Below, one piece after another: positions 7,501 to 13,210 of a stretch of 15,193 bases of DNA (position 1 is the first letter of the stretch; each line of letters starts with the position of its first letter). The stretch comes from an uncultured Haemophilus sp. (GTDB lineage Bacteria; Pseudomonadota; Gammaproteobacteria; Enterobacterales; Pasteurellaceae): positions 1 through 15,193 of the forward strand of contig CABSXY010000021.1 in assembly GCA_902481695.1 (NCBI GenBank). The letters run 5' to 3'. The notes under the pieces are model-generated. The model made no database searches. It was not told where the DNA came from and worked only from the letters and a program-made list of their open reading frames with translations. Both the position numbers and the translations under genes were made by a program.

Positions 7501-9432
7501 TTCACCTTTCTGGTTATTTAATGTTGAGGTACTAATATCAAGACTATTTTTTCCAAATAAATAACCAGATTGAGACTCTATATGTCCTGCATTTGTGTTA
7601 AGTTTCACACCTTGATTTGACCAAATCACACCTTGATTATTTTGAATTAACGGACTTTGAATAGAGATCAACCCTTCAGCAGCGATTTTCCCTTGAGTAT
7701 TATCTAACCCTTTTTTTAAATTCAGTGAAAAGGCTTCTTTACCACGTTGAATCCAGCTACTCTTCTTATTATTAAGTTGTGCAGTATCTATCACAAAATG
7801 CCCTGCATTTAGGTTAGTATTCTCCGCTAGAATAGCGTCTGGACTGATTAATGTAGTATTCCCCTCACTGTATAATGTTGCTTGCTTTAAATTTAAAGGT
7901 GAGTAAGTAGATTGGAAAGCAATACTATCAGCAGTTGATTGACTTTCAGATAAATCAAGGGTACCTGCTTTAGCATTAATTTGGCCACTCGCTAGATGCT
8001 GAGCTTTAGATGAAACAGAATTTTCAGCTGAGAGCATAATGCTAGCACCTTGGGCACTTTGACTATCTAATGAACGAGTCTCACCTTGTGTAGTTTCTTG
8101 AGCAGTTACACCTGCAGCGATTAACGCACCTTTACTAGCCTCAATATTCTTCGCTTGGTAAGTAACATTACCCTTCACTACAGTTTCACCTGTTTGAGTG
8201 AGATTATCCTTAGCTTGAACTAAGATCCCACCCTGACGCGAAACAATCGAACCATGTTGTGCTACATTAGCTTGAGAGCGTAATGATACATTACCTTGCT
8301 TAGTTTCAATTTTCCCGGTATTTTCAATCGTTTTCTTTGCGCTGAGCTCAGCTTGTTGTGTCGAACTGATAGTACCACTATTGACAATTTTCCCTTGACT
8401 ATCAATCTTCACCTCACCTGCAGCTGCACCAATATGCCCTGCATTACGTACACCAAGACCTTGACCGTTATCCACTAAATGGATTTTCTCAGCATACATC
8501 CCACCCAATTGGCTCACATCAACACTGTAGCCTTGGTTTTCACTCTGGGTATCAGAAGTGCGGTCAGTGTTATCGGTGTTTTTATCGCCCACGTACACAA
8601 CTGAATCATTAGTGCGGTCAATGTTGTTTTTACCCGTGGTAACTTTAATCCCTTTCTTCGACCAAACCCCACCTTTGATTTCGGCTTTCTCCGCGATAAT
8701 ATCGGTGTAATCAGATTGGCTGTTATCCATGCCTTTTTGGCCAACAGTCACTTTGCCGCCTTTTACGCGATAGCCTTTTAATTCACCATTTTCTACTTCT
8801 GCTTTACCGGTTGTCAGCGTTGTGCGTCCAGCATTAATCACACCACAGCCATCACATTGGATACCACTAGGGTTGGCAATCACCACATCTGCTTTTTTAC
8901 CTGCTACTTCCACATAACCTTTTAAACGGCTTGGATTCGCGGAGTTCACCTCGTTAAGAATGACTTTTGCTTCACCACGAGCAAGATTCGGGTTGCCTTG
9001 CACCCATCCTGCCATTTGTGTTTGTGCCGCTTTACGAGCATTGTTTAACACAGCCCCTTTCTCTGCCACATCAAATTGTGAATATTGGTTACGCGATACA
9101 CCAGCCTGACTTGGCGCTTGAATATTAACTTGTGGAATGCCATTACCTGTTTGTAATACTGTCGGCTGTTGATTAGCTGGTGCTGATTTATCCGCACGAA
9201 TAGCCATATCTTCTGCTTGAACTGAAGGTGAAAGGAACACAAAACCTAATGCCAACATTAAGCTAAAATGAATTGGATTGAGTGAGAGTGCGGTTGAAAA
9301 CAACCCTGTTTTTGCTTGTACTGAACTCATATTCTCACTTTGTGCTTTACCTTGTGATTTAGCAAGTTCAGATACCACAACAAGTTGATTTAATACACGG
9401 CTAAAAATAACTTTGTAATGACGTTTATTCAT
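691..9432 (-). CDS. cdiA: CdiA, contact-dependent growth inhibition toxin (2913 aa)
   Basis: Giant exoprotein exported by CdiB and displayed on the cell surface to deliver its C-terminal toxin into neighbouring cells. Approximate order of domains: extended signal peptide 1-73 (starts MNKRHYKVIFSRV, hydrophobic core 56-70, cleavage after VQA); TPS domain 74-330 with NPNL at 147-150 and ANPSGIQCDGCG at 186-197; FHA-1 repeats about 340-1110, many with LNN/G.I.S patterns; non-repetitive presumed receptor-binding region about 1115-1390; a conserved segment about 1395-1510 (DPRFTQ, KRLGDGFYEQRL, GVALTAEQM); FHA-2/haemagglutinin repeats about 1515-2230; charged helical stretch 2425-2480; pretoxin domain ending in VENN at 2626-2629; variable tail to 2913. 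The start is supported by AAAGGAAA upstream and the correct extended signal peptide. It lies 61 bp after cdiB. The frame is intact, and length and order match E. coli-type CdiA. A plain haemagglutinin adhesin is unlikely given VENN and the linked small gene. Confidence 0.95.
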   Translation of the reverse strand: MNKRHYKVIFSRVLNQLVVVSELAKSQGKAQSENMSSVQAKTGLFSTALSLNPIHFSLMLALGFVFLSPSVQAEDMAIRADKSAPANQQPTVLQTGNGIPQVNIQAPSQAGVSRNQYSQFDVAEKGAVLNNARKAAQTQMAGWVQGNPNLARGEAKVILNEVNSANPSRLKGYVEVAGKKADVVIANPSGIQCDGCGVINAGRTTLTTGKAEVENGELKGYRVKGGKVTVGQKGMDNSQSDYTDIIAEKAEIKGGVWSKKGIKVTTGKNNIDRTNDSVVYVGDKNTDNTDRTSDTQSENQGYSVDVSQLGGMYAEKIHLVDNGQGLGVRNAGHIGAAAGEVKIDSQGKIVNSGTISSTQQAELSAKKTIENTGKIETKQGNVSLRSQANVAQHGSIVSRQGGILVQAKDNLTQTGETVVKGNVTYQAKNIEASKGALIAAGVTAQETTQGETRSLDSQSAQGASIMLSAENSVSSKAQHLASGQINAKAGTLDLSESQSTADSIAFQSTYSPLNLKQATLYSEGNTTLISPDAILAENTNLNAGHFVIDTAQLNNKKSSWIQRGKEAFSLNLKKGLDNTQGKIAAEGLISIQSPLIQNNQGVIWSNQGVKLNTNAGHIESQSGYLFGKNSLDISTSTLNNQKGEMLGGQVLLTAQQVNNEDGKLIAGNRADLSVNQFNNQRGIVYSQGELSLKTENLHNQDGIISSVSRATLLANDLNNLKGVIQGESDLTIQTQNLNNTQGDISAKTAAISSAAINNAQGVISSQDLTLSGTNLNNKGGIVQSVNSTLNLTTMDNEAEGDKGSLVSATNRLVLNVTNVNNKNTKAKQDTPTQGIQTANLVMNADHVENQSGGIYVGKSANLKINQSLDNQKGEILSTGRVDIVNPDLTLVVNNALGTIESVIGTTLQAKTLVDEGSIITKGDLGIELNDSFTLNKAFGVGNNLTFKTKGDFVNNSNLVVGNSASVEGSTIQNNANAEISSINTRIQTNKLNNFGLIDGDTTVIKANDVNNIGTARIYGGHLAIQANNLNNLENADGTAATIAARERLDLGVGNLVNRNHSLIMSLGNIYIGGQLNENNQATGYANSIDNGSATIEALGSGWIKTHHLLNQDLHLKLGKKVEKEQINEYSLGSDSHRYRGGVDGYYNLNNGSRNPNSYFQLNNGTRIEGFGWKEWRYTRTTTTSTIEHQDPAKILIGGELHLSGEDLNNKQSQIFVGQKLLLDDKVFTQSTNERLSGAISKLDNDDIHGTIDVTDEGQFVQEYKVRRKKLRKGHHHYHNYSDFTDVHPTQDFSFGLKLLTIAEPVEKTGATVDGKSDFQGVSVAEKTPLNTDLNAHRVNLDSITSGVVKNKDDLGIKTHLPNISLPQASLYKINPAASGQFLVETDPRFTQRSKWLSSDYMFKQIHNDPKNILKRLGDGFYEQRLVNEQINQLTGRRFLQGYSSDYEQYKALMDNGAQYATKLNLIPGVALTAEQMKQLTSDMVWMVKREVTLKDGTKTEVLAPQVYIVGRNADIDSRGAVISANDVIIDTQGDVKNSGVISGRNLTHLSANNIENTGGTLQGRDLYMLAKNRINNLGGSLNATDNLVGIAKTINIESSLSETADNDRFKHKSINRVASINVGDKNNQGQVSLHAKEDMTFKGAKVDVKGQANFHANNKLSLGTVETENKQHYIKNSNNYYKLEQRNEVGSEFNIEGDARFVGKNSVEMSGVSSVSNGTMSVLSEGDINIRESRQQESLSEATKWTKRGVFQSKGETRRHNHNYDIAQGSTLDADKIYIHSNKGNVNIQGSNAVAENGLVIKANNIDIREAENRVYSDDYYQKKRSGALTGGGIGITFGSQRRTAEDNQTKLYAQGSQVGSLNGNTTMIADNNYRQTASTVSAVKGDVNILAKKVQIKAADDKYETNNKQIFQQKGLNIAITSPVLSAIQAVQGAVQSTKQVGASKHDRVNAMAAANAGFDAYRAGDSVMKAGKSIQDFMDSGNVDSVVGVQITYGQQKNESRTHIEGNTAAKSKVNAGGKVNIGATGAGKDSNIIIEGSDVSGKQGTFLSADNQVIVKAVEQNHKERSTNKSSGFNAGVAIKVGSGVAAGATFGGNYGKGYGNGDETTYVASHVGDSQSKTVINAGGDVTLAGSQVKGKRVELDAENLNIESLQDKSRYHGKQMNMQGSVTVGYGFAAGGSFNKSKINADHESVNEQAGIYAGDEGYDINVNKHTDLKGALITSTQKAEADGKNHFSTGSITHSDIENHSNYSGSSFGVSGSVSANFETPFGENGAAQSTKQATDKDGNLLYTDKNGNTTVNSKGVDGQENTKKLAEGKESLQFSYGMGYGKDSDSQSSTTKSGINTQNIIIKDEAEQLKRTGKTVQEEIAAIKTDITTESAQSQSGKLENRFNKDDVQKELDFQREVTEKFGPNVVEAGSLLANKFGEEAKAKRNEAAIALEEAEKAKAENNNETNRALVKQARDNFETASREAKEWETGGSQRLVIDSALNVISTALAGRPAAEVVASGLSPAVNNQIKKATTDAKGNVNTALNLTAHALWGAVEAYAGNRNVAAGAAGAAGGEAAAHFLASTLYNKSPEKLSEEEKRTVSSLSQVAAGIVGGSLSDSSDGAIIAAKTAKNAVENNNFAALAAEGFTLVCSRTCLQALSGIAGVSIGIGLSPNEKEVAIVAAAMRDPEAMSKLTKEQVSYINEQILTDGGFVNNKELFGDKVWVPNADGGYMPVDPSLVTTTYGGKPVVDPRIFVNHTGGIEYPADYNLPTHTGGNQTVTNDKNGHILVGGESQVGDWSDSVVTAQLPVPDLKISTKNGEGYKSNPKHTLGAGGRSDPNAGVEPKNSFDLFEDSIPVQRQRMTVDSEGNIHRFMPGKNKDEGWHWAGSTADKRNPLKLTNSQKADIKKALPEQKRNPNLK
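5260..6100 (-). other. CdiA presumed receptor-binding region
   Basis: Residues about 1112-1391 interrupt the regular beta-helix repeats. The stretch is rich in Tyr, Arg, Asp and Asn (SHRYRGGVDGYYNL, EWRYTRTTTTST) and contains a basic, His-rich patch RRKKLRKGHHHYHNY near 1264-1280. In E. coli CdiA the segment between FHA-1 and FHA-2 binds the outer-membrane receptor on the target cell. Assigning that role here is by position only; the receptor is unknown. Confidence 0.5.
8443..9432 (-). other. CdiA extended signal peptide and TPS secretion domain
   Basis: Residues 1-330. The first 25 residues match the extended signal peptide region of type V secreted proteins, which slows inner-membrane export. 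A second hydrophobic stretch follows and ends in VQA. The TPS domain carries NPNL (147-150), the NPNG-like motif as NPSG (187-190) and a CDGC pair (C193, C196). These are the sequences recognised by the POTRA domains of CdiB. This part is visibly less AT-rich than the repeats that follow. Confidence 0.85.
8556..8564 (+). repeat. DNA uptake sequence inside cdiA
   Basis: Exact AAGTGCGGT core on the plus strand, antisense to cdiA, followed by CA as in the Haemophilus consensus. A near copy (AGTGCGGTCA at 8611-8620) lies 54 bp away. Both are read as Asp-Arg-Thr in CdiA. Another near copy is at 9286-9294. Confidence 0.8.
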
Positions 9433-9493
9433 GTTCTCAATTTCCTTTAAATTTTAAATTCTGTTTAATTTCAATTAATCTGATAAATACGTA

Positions 9494-11269
9494 TTAAAAA
9501 CGGTAACTTACATTAAACCCAGTAGTAACATTACTGGTTCTAAATCCTTCCGGCTTTTTAATCGGTTTACCTACGAAATAATCATAGTTAATTCCCCATA
9601 ATTTGCCTCTAAGACCAATCACCCCACCAATTAGGCTACTTCCTATTTGAAGCTCATCTTGACTAGAATGCACTTTACCTTGGTCTATGCCTAAATAAAG
9701 CTCATGTCCTTTATTGGCTATATCCCAACCAAGTTCATTACGCCACAACCAACCTTTTTCACCCGAAAGCGAAAGCTCACCATCAAAACCTCGTACGGTA
9801 TAACGCCCACCAATACTAAATTTATCCTGTTGAATTAAAGGTGTACGATTCCATTGACCATTCCAGCTGGTATTGAAACGAAATGGTTGATTACCTATCG
9901 TAAAGGGATACGTTAAATCAAGTCCGGCTGTAAGAATTTGCATGCGTGAAGTCCCTTCACCAAACGCTTCTTCTGGTGCAGGTAGCGCTTTATTACCGCC
10001 TGTACCACGCTTGTAACCAGCAAAAATCTGCAAAACAAGGTCGCTGATGTAGTGAGTATGATTAATCCCCACTTCCCAACCAGCTGTTCGACGACGTTGT
10101 ACTTCAACTTCTGTATCATCAATATAGTTATGAGATTTTTTCGTCCATAACGCACCATTGATATATGTTTTATGTTGACTACCACGAGAGAGTAAGCGAC
10201 TTAAATTCGCTTTCATTTGTTGGCTTTCGCCAGAATAGACATAAGACTCAAAAGCCCCTGCCACTGTTTGATGATAAGAATATTTAGAGCCTGAAAGAGT
10301 TAAAAGGTAGTTTCTCCAAGGAATAGAATAATAGAGTGTGATGTTTTTACTACCATAATCACCTTCTGCATCATCACTATTACGCTTGAAGCTACGCGTA
10401 CCACTGATGTAGAACATATCGTTCAGCGTTAACACATTATCCCAAGAAAATGTTGCTGAGCCCTGTAAGCGACCTGTTGCTTTACTGCCTGAATCATCTA
10501 CACCTAAAGTTAAATGAAAAGGTAAAGTCTGCTTATAGGAAATCACTATATCGGTTTCCCCTACATTTTCACTTGGTACAAGCTCCATATTGGCATCAGC
10601 ACTTGGTACACGTTTTAAGTTTTCTAATCCTTGCTCAATATTGCGTACATTTAACATGTCCCCTTGCGACATTGGCATAGCAAACCATAGCGTACCGCGT
10701 GTCGCAAATGGAATAGCACTTTGGTCTTGTAATTGAATGCGACCCACTTTACCGGGTATCACCGTTAAAACTAACACGCCTGAACGTAAATCTTGCGGTT
10801 CAACCACAACACGTGTTGTCACATAACCTGCATCAATCAAGCGATTTTGAATACGACGAAGTAATACGTTAATCCCTTCTGAACCAATACAAGCCGGTAG
10901 CGCAAAATCACGTTCAGCATACACTGATTTTAATGCCCAAGAAAATTGGCTAGGTTGAGCAAGTTTAAGAGGAGTTGTGGATGAAGTGGATTCTTCAGCT
11001 TGATAGTCTGTGAGTGCTAATTGATTGATGGGGAAACATTGTGCTTCATTTTGTGGAAAGCTAGGGGACGATTCTTTTTCTGCCTCTAAACGTACATTCG
11101 ATGATTGCGTTTGCTGGGCCAAAATAGCAGCCTCTTGTTCCGCTTGTTGCTTTTGTTGTTGGGCATCAATTTGTTTTTCTACATTTGTATTTGTAGAAGG
11201 GGGATTGGCAAAAACAAAAGGGGAAATAAGTAATAAACTGGAAAAAAAAGAGAGCAATAAATTTTTCAT
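9494..11269 (-). CDS. cdiB: CdiB, two-partner-secretion outer-membrane transporter (591 aa)
   Basis: TpsB/Omp85-type transporter that moves CdiA across the outer membrane. A clear signal peptide (1-21, cleaved after FVFA) is followed by a Gln/Glu-rich helix and linker (about 30-65). POTRA domains span about 75-245: the first has the typical CFPI and PACIGSEGIN segments (C78, C127) and QDLRSG, the second VPSADANMEL. A 16-strand barrel follows, beginning near GVDDSGSKATG (256-266), with the VRGFDG motif of loop L6 at 492-497 and a terminal Phe in VSYRF, the signal for outer-membrane insertion. The length is typical for the family (about 550-590). The ATG is chosen because it directly precedes the signal peptide, although no good Shine-Dalgarno is visible. 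It is the first gene of the cdi operon; cdiA follows after 61 bp. Confidence 0.95.
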   Translation of the reverse strand: MKNLLLSFFSSLLLISPFVFANPPSTNTNVEKQIDAQQQKQQAEQEAAILAQQTQSSNVRLEAEKESSPSFPQNEAQCFPINQLALTDYQAEESTSSTTPLKLAQPSQFSWALKSVYAERDFALPACIGSEGINVLLRRIQNRLIDAGYVTTRVVVEPQDLRSGVLVLTVIPGKVGRIQLQDQSAIPFATRGTLWFAMPMSQGDMLNVRNIEQGLENLKRVPSADANMELVPSENVGETDIVISYKQTLPFHLTLGVDDSGSKATGRLQGSATFSWDNVLTLNDMFYISGTRSFKRNSDDAEGDYGSKNITLYYSIPWRNYLLTLSGSKYSYHQTVAGAFESYVYSGESQQMKANLSRLLSRGSQHKTYINGALWTKKSHNYIDDTEVEVQRRRTAGWEVGINHTHYISDLVLQIFAGYKRGTGGNKALPAPEEAFGEGTSRMQILTAGLDLTYPFTIGNQPFRFNTSWNGQWNRTPLIQQDKFSIGGRYTVRGFDGELSLSGEKGWLWRNELGWDIANKGHELYLGIDQGKVHSSQDELQIGSSLIGGVIGLRGKLWGINYDYFVGKPIKKPEGFRTSNVTTGFNVSYRF

Positions 11270-11295
11270 CTATTATGTCGATTAGAGTTAAGTTA

Positions 11296-11324
11296 TTGAT
11301 AAATATAGACCAGTAGGATATCAA
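11296..11324 (-). promoter_or_regulatory. Possible sigma70 promoter for cdiBAI
   Basis: On the minus strand TTGATA (11324-11319), a 17-bp spacer and TATCAA (11301-11296) give 5/6 and 4/6 matches to the -35 and -10 consensus. The -10 lies 27 bp before the cdiB start, giving a leader of about 20 bases. Spacing is ideal, but in such AT-rich DNA chance matches are common. Confidence 0.35.
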
Positions 11325-11410
11325 ATTTTTCTCAAAAAAGCCATTAAAATTTATGTGGTTAAGATAACGACATATTGACTTTATTAAAGTTTCAAAACTC
11401 TTTAAAAACT

Positions 11411-11420
11411 GACCGCACTT
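11411..11420 (-). repeat. Single DNA uptake sequence
   Basis: GACCGCACTT is the reverse complement of AAGTGCGGTC, an exact Haemophilus-type uptake core. It has no inverted partner nearby, unlike the copies at 13211-13245, so it is not part of a terminator hairpin. Confidence 0.8.
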
Positions 11421-11439
11421 TTTGTCCAGATACTTTAAT

Positions 11440-11465
11440 TTGTATGCTATTCAAATAGCACACAA
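11440..11465. repeat. Imperfect dyad upstream of cdiB
   Basis: TGCTATT (11445-11451) and AATAGCA (11454-11460) are exact inverse copies around CA. The outer TTGT/ACAA arms extend it to 11 paired positions with one mismatch. A nearly palindromic site 170 bp before cdiB could be an operator for cdi or for the divergent genes. No T-run follows on either strand, so it is not a classical terminator. Confidence 0.4.
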
Positions 11466-11677
11466 CCAGCCTCTATACTTAGCTCTTATTTTATTAGATA
11501 TAAGAATTAATAATATTGGTGTTAATAATCCATAAAAAATACAGCCAAAACAAAAATGAATTATAATAATTTTTATACATAAGTATTTAAAAATAAATTT
11601 TAAAAATATAAATATAAAAACAAACAAAACAATAATAAATTTTTAATATAATTAATTAATGCAAAATAAATTTACAT

Positions 11678-11686
11678 TGCTATAAT
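11678..11686 (+). promoter_or_regulatory. Extended -10 promoter for the lipoprotein pair
   Basis: TGCTATAAT is a perfect extended -10 (TGn plus TATAAT at 11681-11686) located 35 bp before the ATG at 11721. The predicted start near 11693 gives a leader of about 28 bases containing AAAGGT. No good -35 is seen, which extended -10 promoters tolerate. Confidence 0.65.
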
Positions 11687-11720
11687 GCCTTGAGTTAGTA
11701 AAAATCAAAGGTATTTTAAT

Positions 11721-12134
11721 ATGCGAAAAGGCATCATTATTCTAGGGTTATCGCTTCTTTTAACAGCTTGTGATTTAGGTTTTCCTAAAATGACCGTTAA
11801 TTACGATAATTTGCCTCAAGGGAAAATTAAAGAATATATTACTAAAAATTTTCCTAATGAGCCTGAAAGAGAAGCACTAATCAAATTGATTTATCCTCAT
11901 TTAAATGGTGATAATCGTGCAGATAGCATCAAAAAGGCAGTATCCCAAATGGGCATGACTTGTGAGGCAAGGAAAGAAATTTGCGAGTATACCGGATCCA
12001 TTAGAACGAAACTGACTGGGCATAGTTCAGGAAGTGGTCGAGCAAAACGCATTTATCATATTGTTATTTCACCTAAAAAAGGAATGGATTCATTGACCCT
12101 TGAATATCAAATTTTAGAAGATACTGAAAACTAA
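11721..12134 (+). CDS. Small predicted lipoprotein, function unknown (137 aa)
   Basis: A signal peptide with lipobox LTAC places the lipidated cysteine at residue 17. The mature protein starts C-D-L; Asp at +2 is the inner-membrane retention signal in enterobacteria, though whether this rule holds in Pasteurellaceae is uncertain. The mature part has a helical segment (KIKEYITKNF, EREALIKLIYPHL, SIKKAVSQMG), a Cys pair (MTCEARKEICEY) that may form a disulphide, and a C-terminal strand region (RIYHIVISPKKGMDSLTLEYQI). The order helix, strand, strand with a terminal 'I.isp' strand resembles the next gene and, loosely, SmpA/BamE-like small lipoproteins. An extended -10 promoter and AAAGGT precede the ATG. 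The spacing to the next gene is 28 bp, indicating an operon. No function is recognised. It is divergent from cdiB. Confidence 0.85.
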   Translation: MRKGIIILGLSLLLTACDLGFPKMTVNYDNLPQGKIKEYITKNFPNEPEREALIKLIYPHLNGDNRADSIKKAVSQMGMTCEARKEICEYTGSIRTKLTGHSSGSGRAKRIYHIVISPKKGMDSLTLEYQILEDTEN

Positions 12135-12162
12135 AACCCAAGAAAGATAAAAGGTACTTAAC

Positions 12163-12594
12163 ATGAAAAAATTACTCACAATATCCCTTGCTCTACTTTC
12201 CCTAGTTTCAATTGGCTGTGAAGCGAGTGGCCATGAGAATCATTCTGGGATTCAATCTTCAATTTCAGACAGAAAAAGTAATGCAACAGATTTAAACTTG
12301 ATGCTAGATGAGGTTTTTAAAACCCGTATTACTGACATTGCAAGTCAACGTGCGGATGTTAGTCATATTGTCTCCAAATATATTCATTCAGGAATGGATA
12401 AGAAAGAAATTGAAAATTTAATTTCGGACCAATTTAAAGTTTTAGAAAAAAACGATAATAAACTGTTTGCACACTATAAAAAGGGTGAAGGTTATTTGGG
12501 CAATAGACGTGATTTTTATATCGAGTTACTTTTTAACAAAGATGGAAAATTATTAAAAAATAAATCTTATTTAGATAAAAGCAATAATCTTTAA
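12163..12594 (+). CDS. Small predicted lipoprotein with SmpA/BamE-like pattern (143 aa)
   Basis: The signal peptide ends in an imperfect lipobox (SIGC), with the lipidated Cys at residue 19 followed by Glu. A polar linker (20-45) leads to two helices (LMLDEVFKTRITDIASQ, VSHIVSKYIHSGMDKKEIENLI), then strands FKVLEK, LFAHYKKG and RDFYIELLFNKDGKLL. The sequence 'hsGMdkkEIenLI ... f..hykkG ... f.kDGkl' is the kind of helix-helix-strand layout seen in SmpA/OmlA (BamE)-like lipoproteins, which are usually envelope components; the match is by eye only. It has its own ribosome site (AAAAGG) and follows the previous gene by 28 bp, so the two are probably cotranscribed and may be diverged duplicates. 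A hairpin follows it at 12618-12665. Function unknown. Confidence 0.8.
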   Translation: MKKLLTISLALLSLVSIGCEASGHENHSGIQSSISDRKSNATDLNLMLDEVFKTRITDIASQRADVSHIVSKYIHSGMDKKEIENLISDQFKVLEKNDNKLFAHYKKGEGYLGNRRDFYIELLFNKDGKLLKNKSYLDKSNNL

Positions 12595-12617
12595 TCCCTT
12601 CTTCATAGTCTTATACC

Positions 12618-12665
12618 AATAAAAGTGCGATTAAAAACACACTGATTTTTTAACCCACTTTTATT
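12618..12665 (+). terminator. Two-part hairpin from a decayed uptake-sequence pair
   Basis: AATAAAAGTG (12618-12627) pairs exactly with CACTTTTATT (12656-12665). An inner stem TTAAAAA/TTTTTAA (12631-12637, 12647-12653) closes a 9-base loop. The left arm continues as CGAT, so AAGTGCGAT is one base from the uptake core; the right arm, read in reverse, is AAGTGGGTT. It sits 24 bp after a stop codon, as a terminator should, but lacks a strong T-run beyond the stem. Confidence 0.45.
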
Positions 12666-12803
12666 ATTACAATAACACAATTCTTCCATCAAGATACCTG
12701 ATTTAATCAGCAATTAAATCTCTCAACAATCATACCAAAAATTGTTCATTCTTAAACCAATTAAACAAGCCATTTGAACTAACTAATTTTCCAAATAGTC
12801 AAA

Positions 12804-12863
12804 GCAATCGTAAAAGGAATGCTTTTACACGCCGGATTGCATAAGTGCTTAGGCAAGCAATCC
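12804..12863 (+). promoter_or_regulatory. Leader with competing hairpins before the glycine-zipper gene
   Basis: GCAATC (12804-12809) continuing into GTAAAAG (12810-12816) can pair with CTTTTAC (12822-12828) and GATTGC (12835-12840), leaving a six-base bulge. The same GGATTGC (12834-12840) can instead pair with GCAATCC (12857-12863). The two folds share one strand, so the outer part of the first stem and the second stem exclude each other. The ribosome site AGAGGAG starts 11 bases later. Whether the RNA extends this far upstream is unknown. Confidence 0.4.
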
Positions 12864-12887
12864 CGACAAAAATAGAGGAGTAGATTT

Positions 12888-13190
12888 ATGAAATCTAAAT
12901 TGATGAAAGGGTTAGTGATTGTTGCATTAGCAGGAAGCTTAACCGCTTGTGAAATGGACAGACAACAACGTCATACTGCAACAGGTGCAGCAATCGGTGG
13001 CGTAGCCGGTGGTTTATTAGGTGGTGATATTGCCACAACACTCGGCGGCGCAGCATTAGGTGGCGTAATTGGTAGTCAAGTGAACAAAGGCGGAGACTAC
13101 GATGACAGAGAATATCGCCATCATAAAAAACATAAAAAACATCACCATCACAGAAGACATCGTGATTGGGATGACGACTGGGATGATTAA
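12888..13190 (+). CDS. Glycine-zipper lipoprotein with His/Asp-rich tail (100 aa)
   Basis: The lipobox LTAC gives a lipidated Cys21. Residues 33-63 form a glycine-zipper segment (GAAIGGVAGG, GAALGGVIGS), two short Gly-xxx-Gly hydrophobic stretches as in the Rick_17kDa/OsmB-like '2TM glycine zipper' family of envelope lipoproteins. The tail (70-100) is extreme: eight His among Lys and Arg (78-91), ending in an acidic DWDDDWDD. Family members are outer-membrane or periplasmic lipoproteins, often stress-induced, with poorly known roles. The His and Asp clusters could bind metal ions or anionic surfaces, which is inference. The start is fixed by a strong AGAGGAG at 12874-12880, seven bases before the ATG. 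It is a single gene, with a structured leader before it and a strong terminator after it, convergent with the aldehyde dehydrogenase. Confidence 0.88.
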   Translation: MKSKLMKGLVIVALAGSLTACEMDRQQRHTATGAAIGGVAGGLLGGDIATTLGGAALGGVIGSQVNKGGDYDDREYRHHKKHKKHHHHRRHRDWDDDWDD

Positions 13191-13210
13191 TTCAAAATAC
13201 AGATAAAAAT

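Larger units (their letters stand above)
11270..11720. other. Divergent intergenic region between cdiB and the lipoprotein genes
   Basis: No gene is visible in these 451 bases. It holds the cdiB promoter candidate, one uptake sequence, a dyad at 11440-11465 and the promoter of the rightward genes. From about 11560 to 11665 it is almost pure A/T with A-tracts. This is the kind of DNA bound by H-NS-type silencers and typical of the edge of an acquired locus; that role is inferred. Confidence 0.6.
12595..12887. other. Spacer between lipoprotein pair and glycine-zipper gene
   Basis: No gene is seen. It contains a probable terminator hairpin (12618-12665), a small AT dyad with 8-bp arms (GATTTAAT at 12700-12707, ATTAAATC at 12713-12720) and a structured leader just before the next gene (12804-12863). 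No convincing promoter was found for the gene at 12888. Confidence 0.5.

Noticed and set aside
6340..8000. Repeated short DNA words (TTATTTAA-like, TTATTNNNT) considered as a tandem repeat or CRISPR-like array
   Set aside because: They encode the degenerate LNN/G.I.S repeats of the FHA-1 beta-helix; unit length and sequence vary and there are no identical spaced repeats.
8514..9242. Short minus-strand frames within the TPS-coding part, considered as signs of frameshift or split genes
   Set aside because: The main frame is continuous through all TPS motifs, so these are chance frames.
691..9432. Reading the large protein as a plain HMW/FHA-type adhesin without toxin
   Set aside because: VENN, the pretoxin domain, the variable tail and the immediately following small acidic gene together fit CDI much better.
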